NCBI GenBank assembly: GCA_017302255.1
Contig: JAFLDV010000022.1
Span: 1 to 64,000 of the forward strand
DNA from: Gammaproteobacteria bacterium
Lineage (GTDB): Bacteria; Pseudomonadota; Gammaproteobacteria; Enterobacterales; Alteromonadaceae
Length of the DNA: 64,000 nucleotides
Direction of reading: 5' to 3'
The position numbers and the translations under genes are program-made. Positions 63,790 to 64,000 of this stretch are shown here, one piece after another. Positions within the stretch are counted from its first letter, which is position 1. Every line of letters begins with the position of its first letter. Below the pieces are notes generated by a model, which was given only the letters and a program-made list of their open reading frames with translations, had not been told where the DNA came from and did not search any database.

Positions 63790-64000
63790 TTAAGTCCGGA
63801 CCATTAAACCTTGCGATAAACTCTGCCGATACGCTAAATACGCCGGAATAGCAGCCAATAACAAGGCAAAGCCGAGCAAACAAGTTAGTAGCACTAAGGT
63901 GTGTTCGTGCCAAGGAACGACTGATATAACCAAGCCATATTTTGATGATAACCATGGCTTTAGCAAATACAACACAGCTGTAAGCTTCAGAAGCGCAAGA
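63790..64000 (-). CDS. C-terminal part of a probable FtsX-like ABC transporter permease (partial)
   Basis: The frame is open to the right edge, so the gene begins outside the window. The visible 69 residues hold two hydrophobic segments (TLVLLTCLLGFALLLAAIPAYLAYR in part) and end SLSQGLMVRT. FtsX/MacB/LolE-like permeases end in a helix followed by 'iPA.rAyr.sla.GL..R', which this matches. The transported substrate is unknown. The call rests on a short C-terminal match. Confidence 0.5.
   Translation of the reverse strand, partial: LALLKLTAVLYLLKPWLSSKYGLVISVVPWHEHTLVLLTCLLGFALLLAAIPAYLAYRQSLSQGLMVRT

Noticed and set aside
54504-64000. Genomic island integrated at the ssrA 3' end
   Set aside because: No integrase is seen and no second copy of the tmRNA 3' end follows within the window. 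The next genes look like ordinary chromosomal genes.
1-64000. CRISPR arrays, prophage, transposons or restriction-modification systems
   Set aside because: No regular short repeats with spacers, no cas, integrase, transposase, phage structural or methylase-endonuclease genes were recognised on either strand.

Overview
The window reads as chromosome of a Gram-negative gammaproteobacterium, most like the aquatic Alteromonadales/Rheinheimera-Alishewanella type. This is inferred from the gene order (recX-alaS-lysC-csrA-tRNA-Ser-tRNA-Arg; recN-bamE next to rnfH-ratA, smpB-ssrA), the abundant c-di-GMP and two-component sensors, the S46 peptidase and the TonB-dependent carbohydrate receptor. No prophage, CRISPR array, transposase or rRNA was seen.

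Layout. 0-9 kb is housekeeping: the tail of a probable solute-binding protein, a dCache chemoreceptor, tRNA-Arg and tRNA-Ser, then a minus-strand run wbuC / BPSS1780-like membrane protein / recX / alaS / lysC / csrA whose genes overlap or nearly touch. 9-17.6 kb holds an S46 dipeptidyl-peptidase, a YqhA-like protein, a Reg_prop hybrid histidine kinase, a DUF445 protein and a methyltransferase.

17.7-44.6 kb is a nearly complete pectin and galacturonate utilisation locus. One minus-strand run encodes GH28 polygalacturonase, altronate dehydratase, uronate isomerase, a mannitol-dehydrogenase-family hexuronate reductase, KDPG aldolase, KDG kinase and a GapN-type dehydrogenase. A second minus-strand run encodes KduD, KduI, a TRAP transporter (DctP, DctQ, DctM), an IclR regulator (probable KdgR) and a LacI regulator. 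Divergent from it is a plus-strand run: TonB-dependent receptor, DUF4861-GH105 lipoprotein, pectinesterase (CE8) and rhamnogalacturonan acetylesterase (CE12). A Reg_prop diguanylate cyclase lies between the two minus-strand runs. Together they describe uptake through the outer membrane, deacetylation, demethylation and depolymerisation, TRAP import, conversion of saturated and unsaturated uronates to KDG, and then pyruvate plus 3-phosphoglycerate.

The strongest new observation is a paired palindromic operator. TGCCA(C/T)CGGTGGCA is followed exactly 33 bp later by TGCCACCG(N2)AGACA. The pair occurs in front of the GH28 run (27172-27219) and again between kduD and the TonB receptor (36963-37010). 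This arrangement would tie all three transcription units to one regulator, most plausibly the LacI-family protein in the cluster.

44.6-54.5 kb holds a serine hydrolase, a succinate-semialdehyde-type dehydrogenase, grpE and hrcA behind a sigma-32-like promoter, nadK, recN behind a perfect LexA box, bamE, rnfH, ratA, smpB and the tmRNA gene ssrA. Directly after ssrA sits a tandem array of about 120-bp hairpin-rich repeats (54517-55071), the second unusual item. The rest is a lipase with a coupled partner, dps, a small membrane protein, a GAF/PAS hybrid kinase convergent with an Hpt-REC-REC-GGDEF protein, and the tail of a probable ABC permease.
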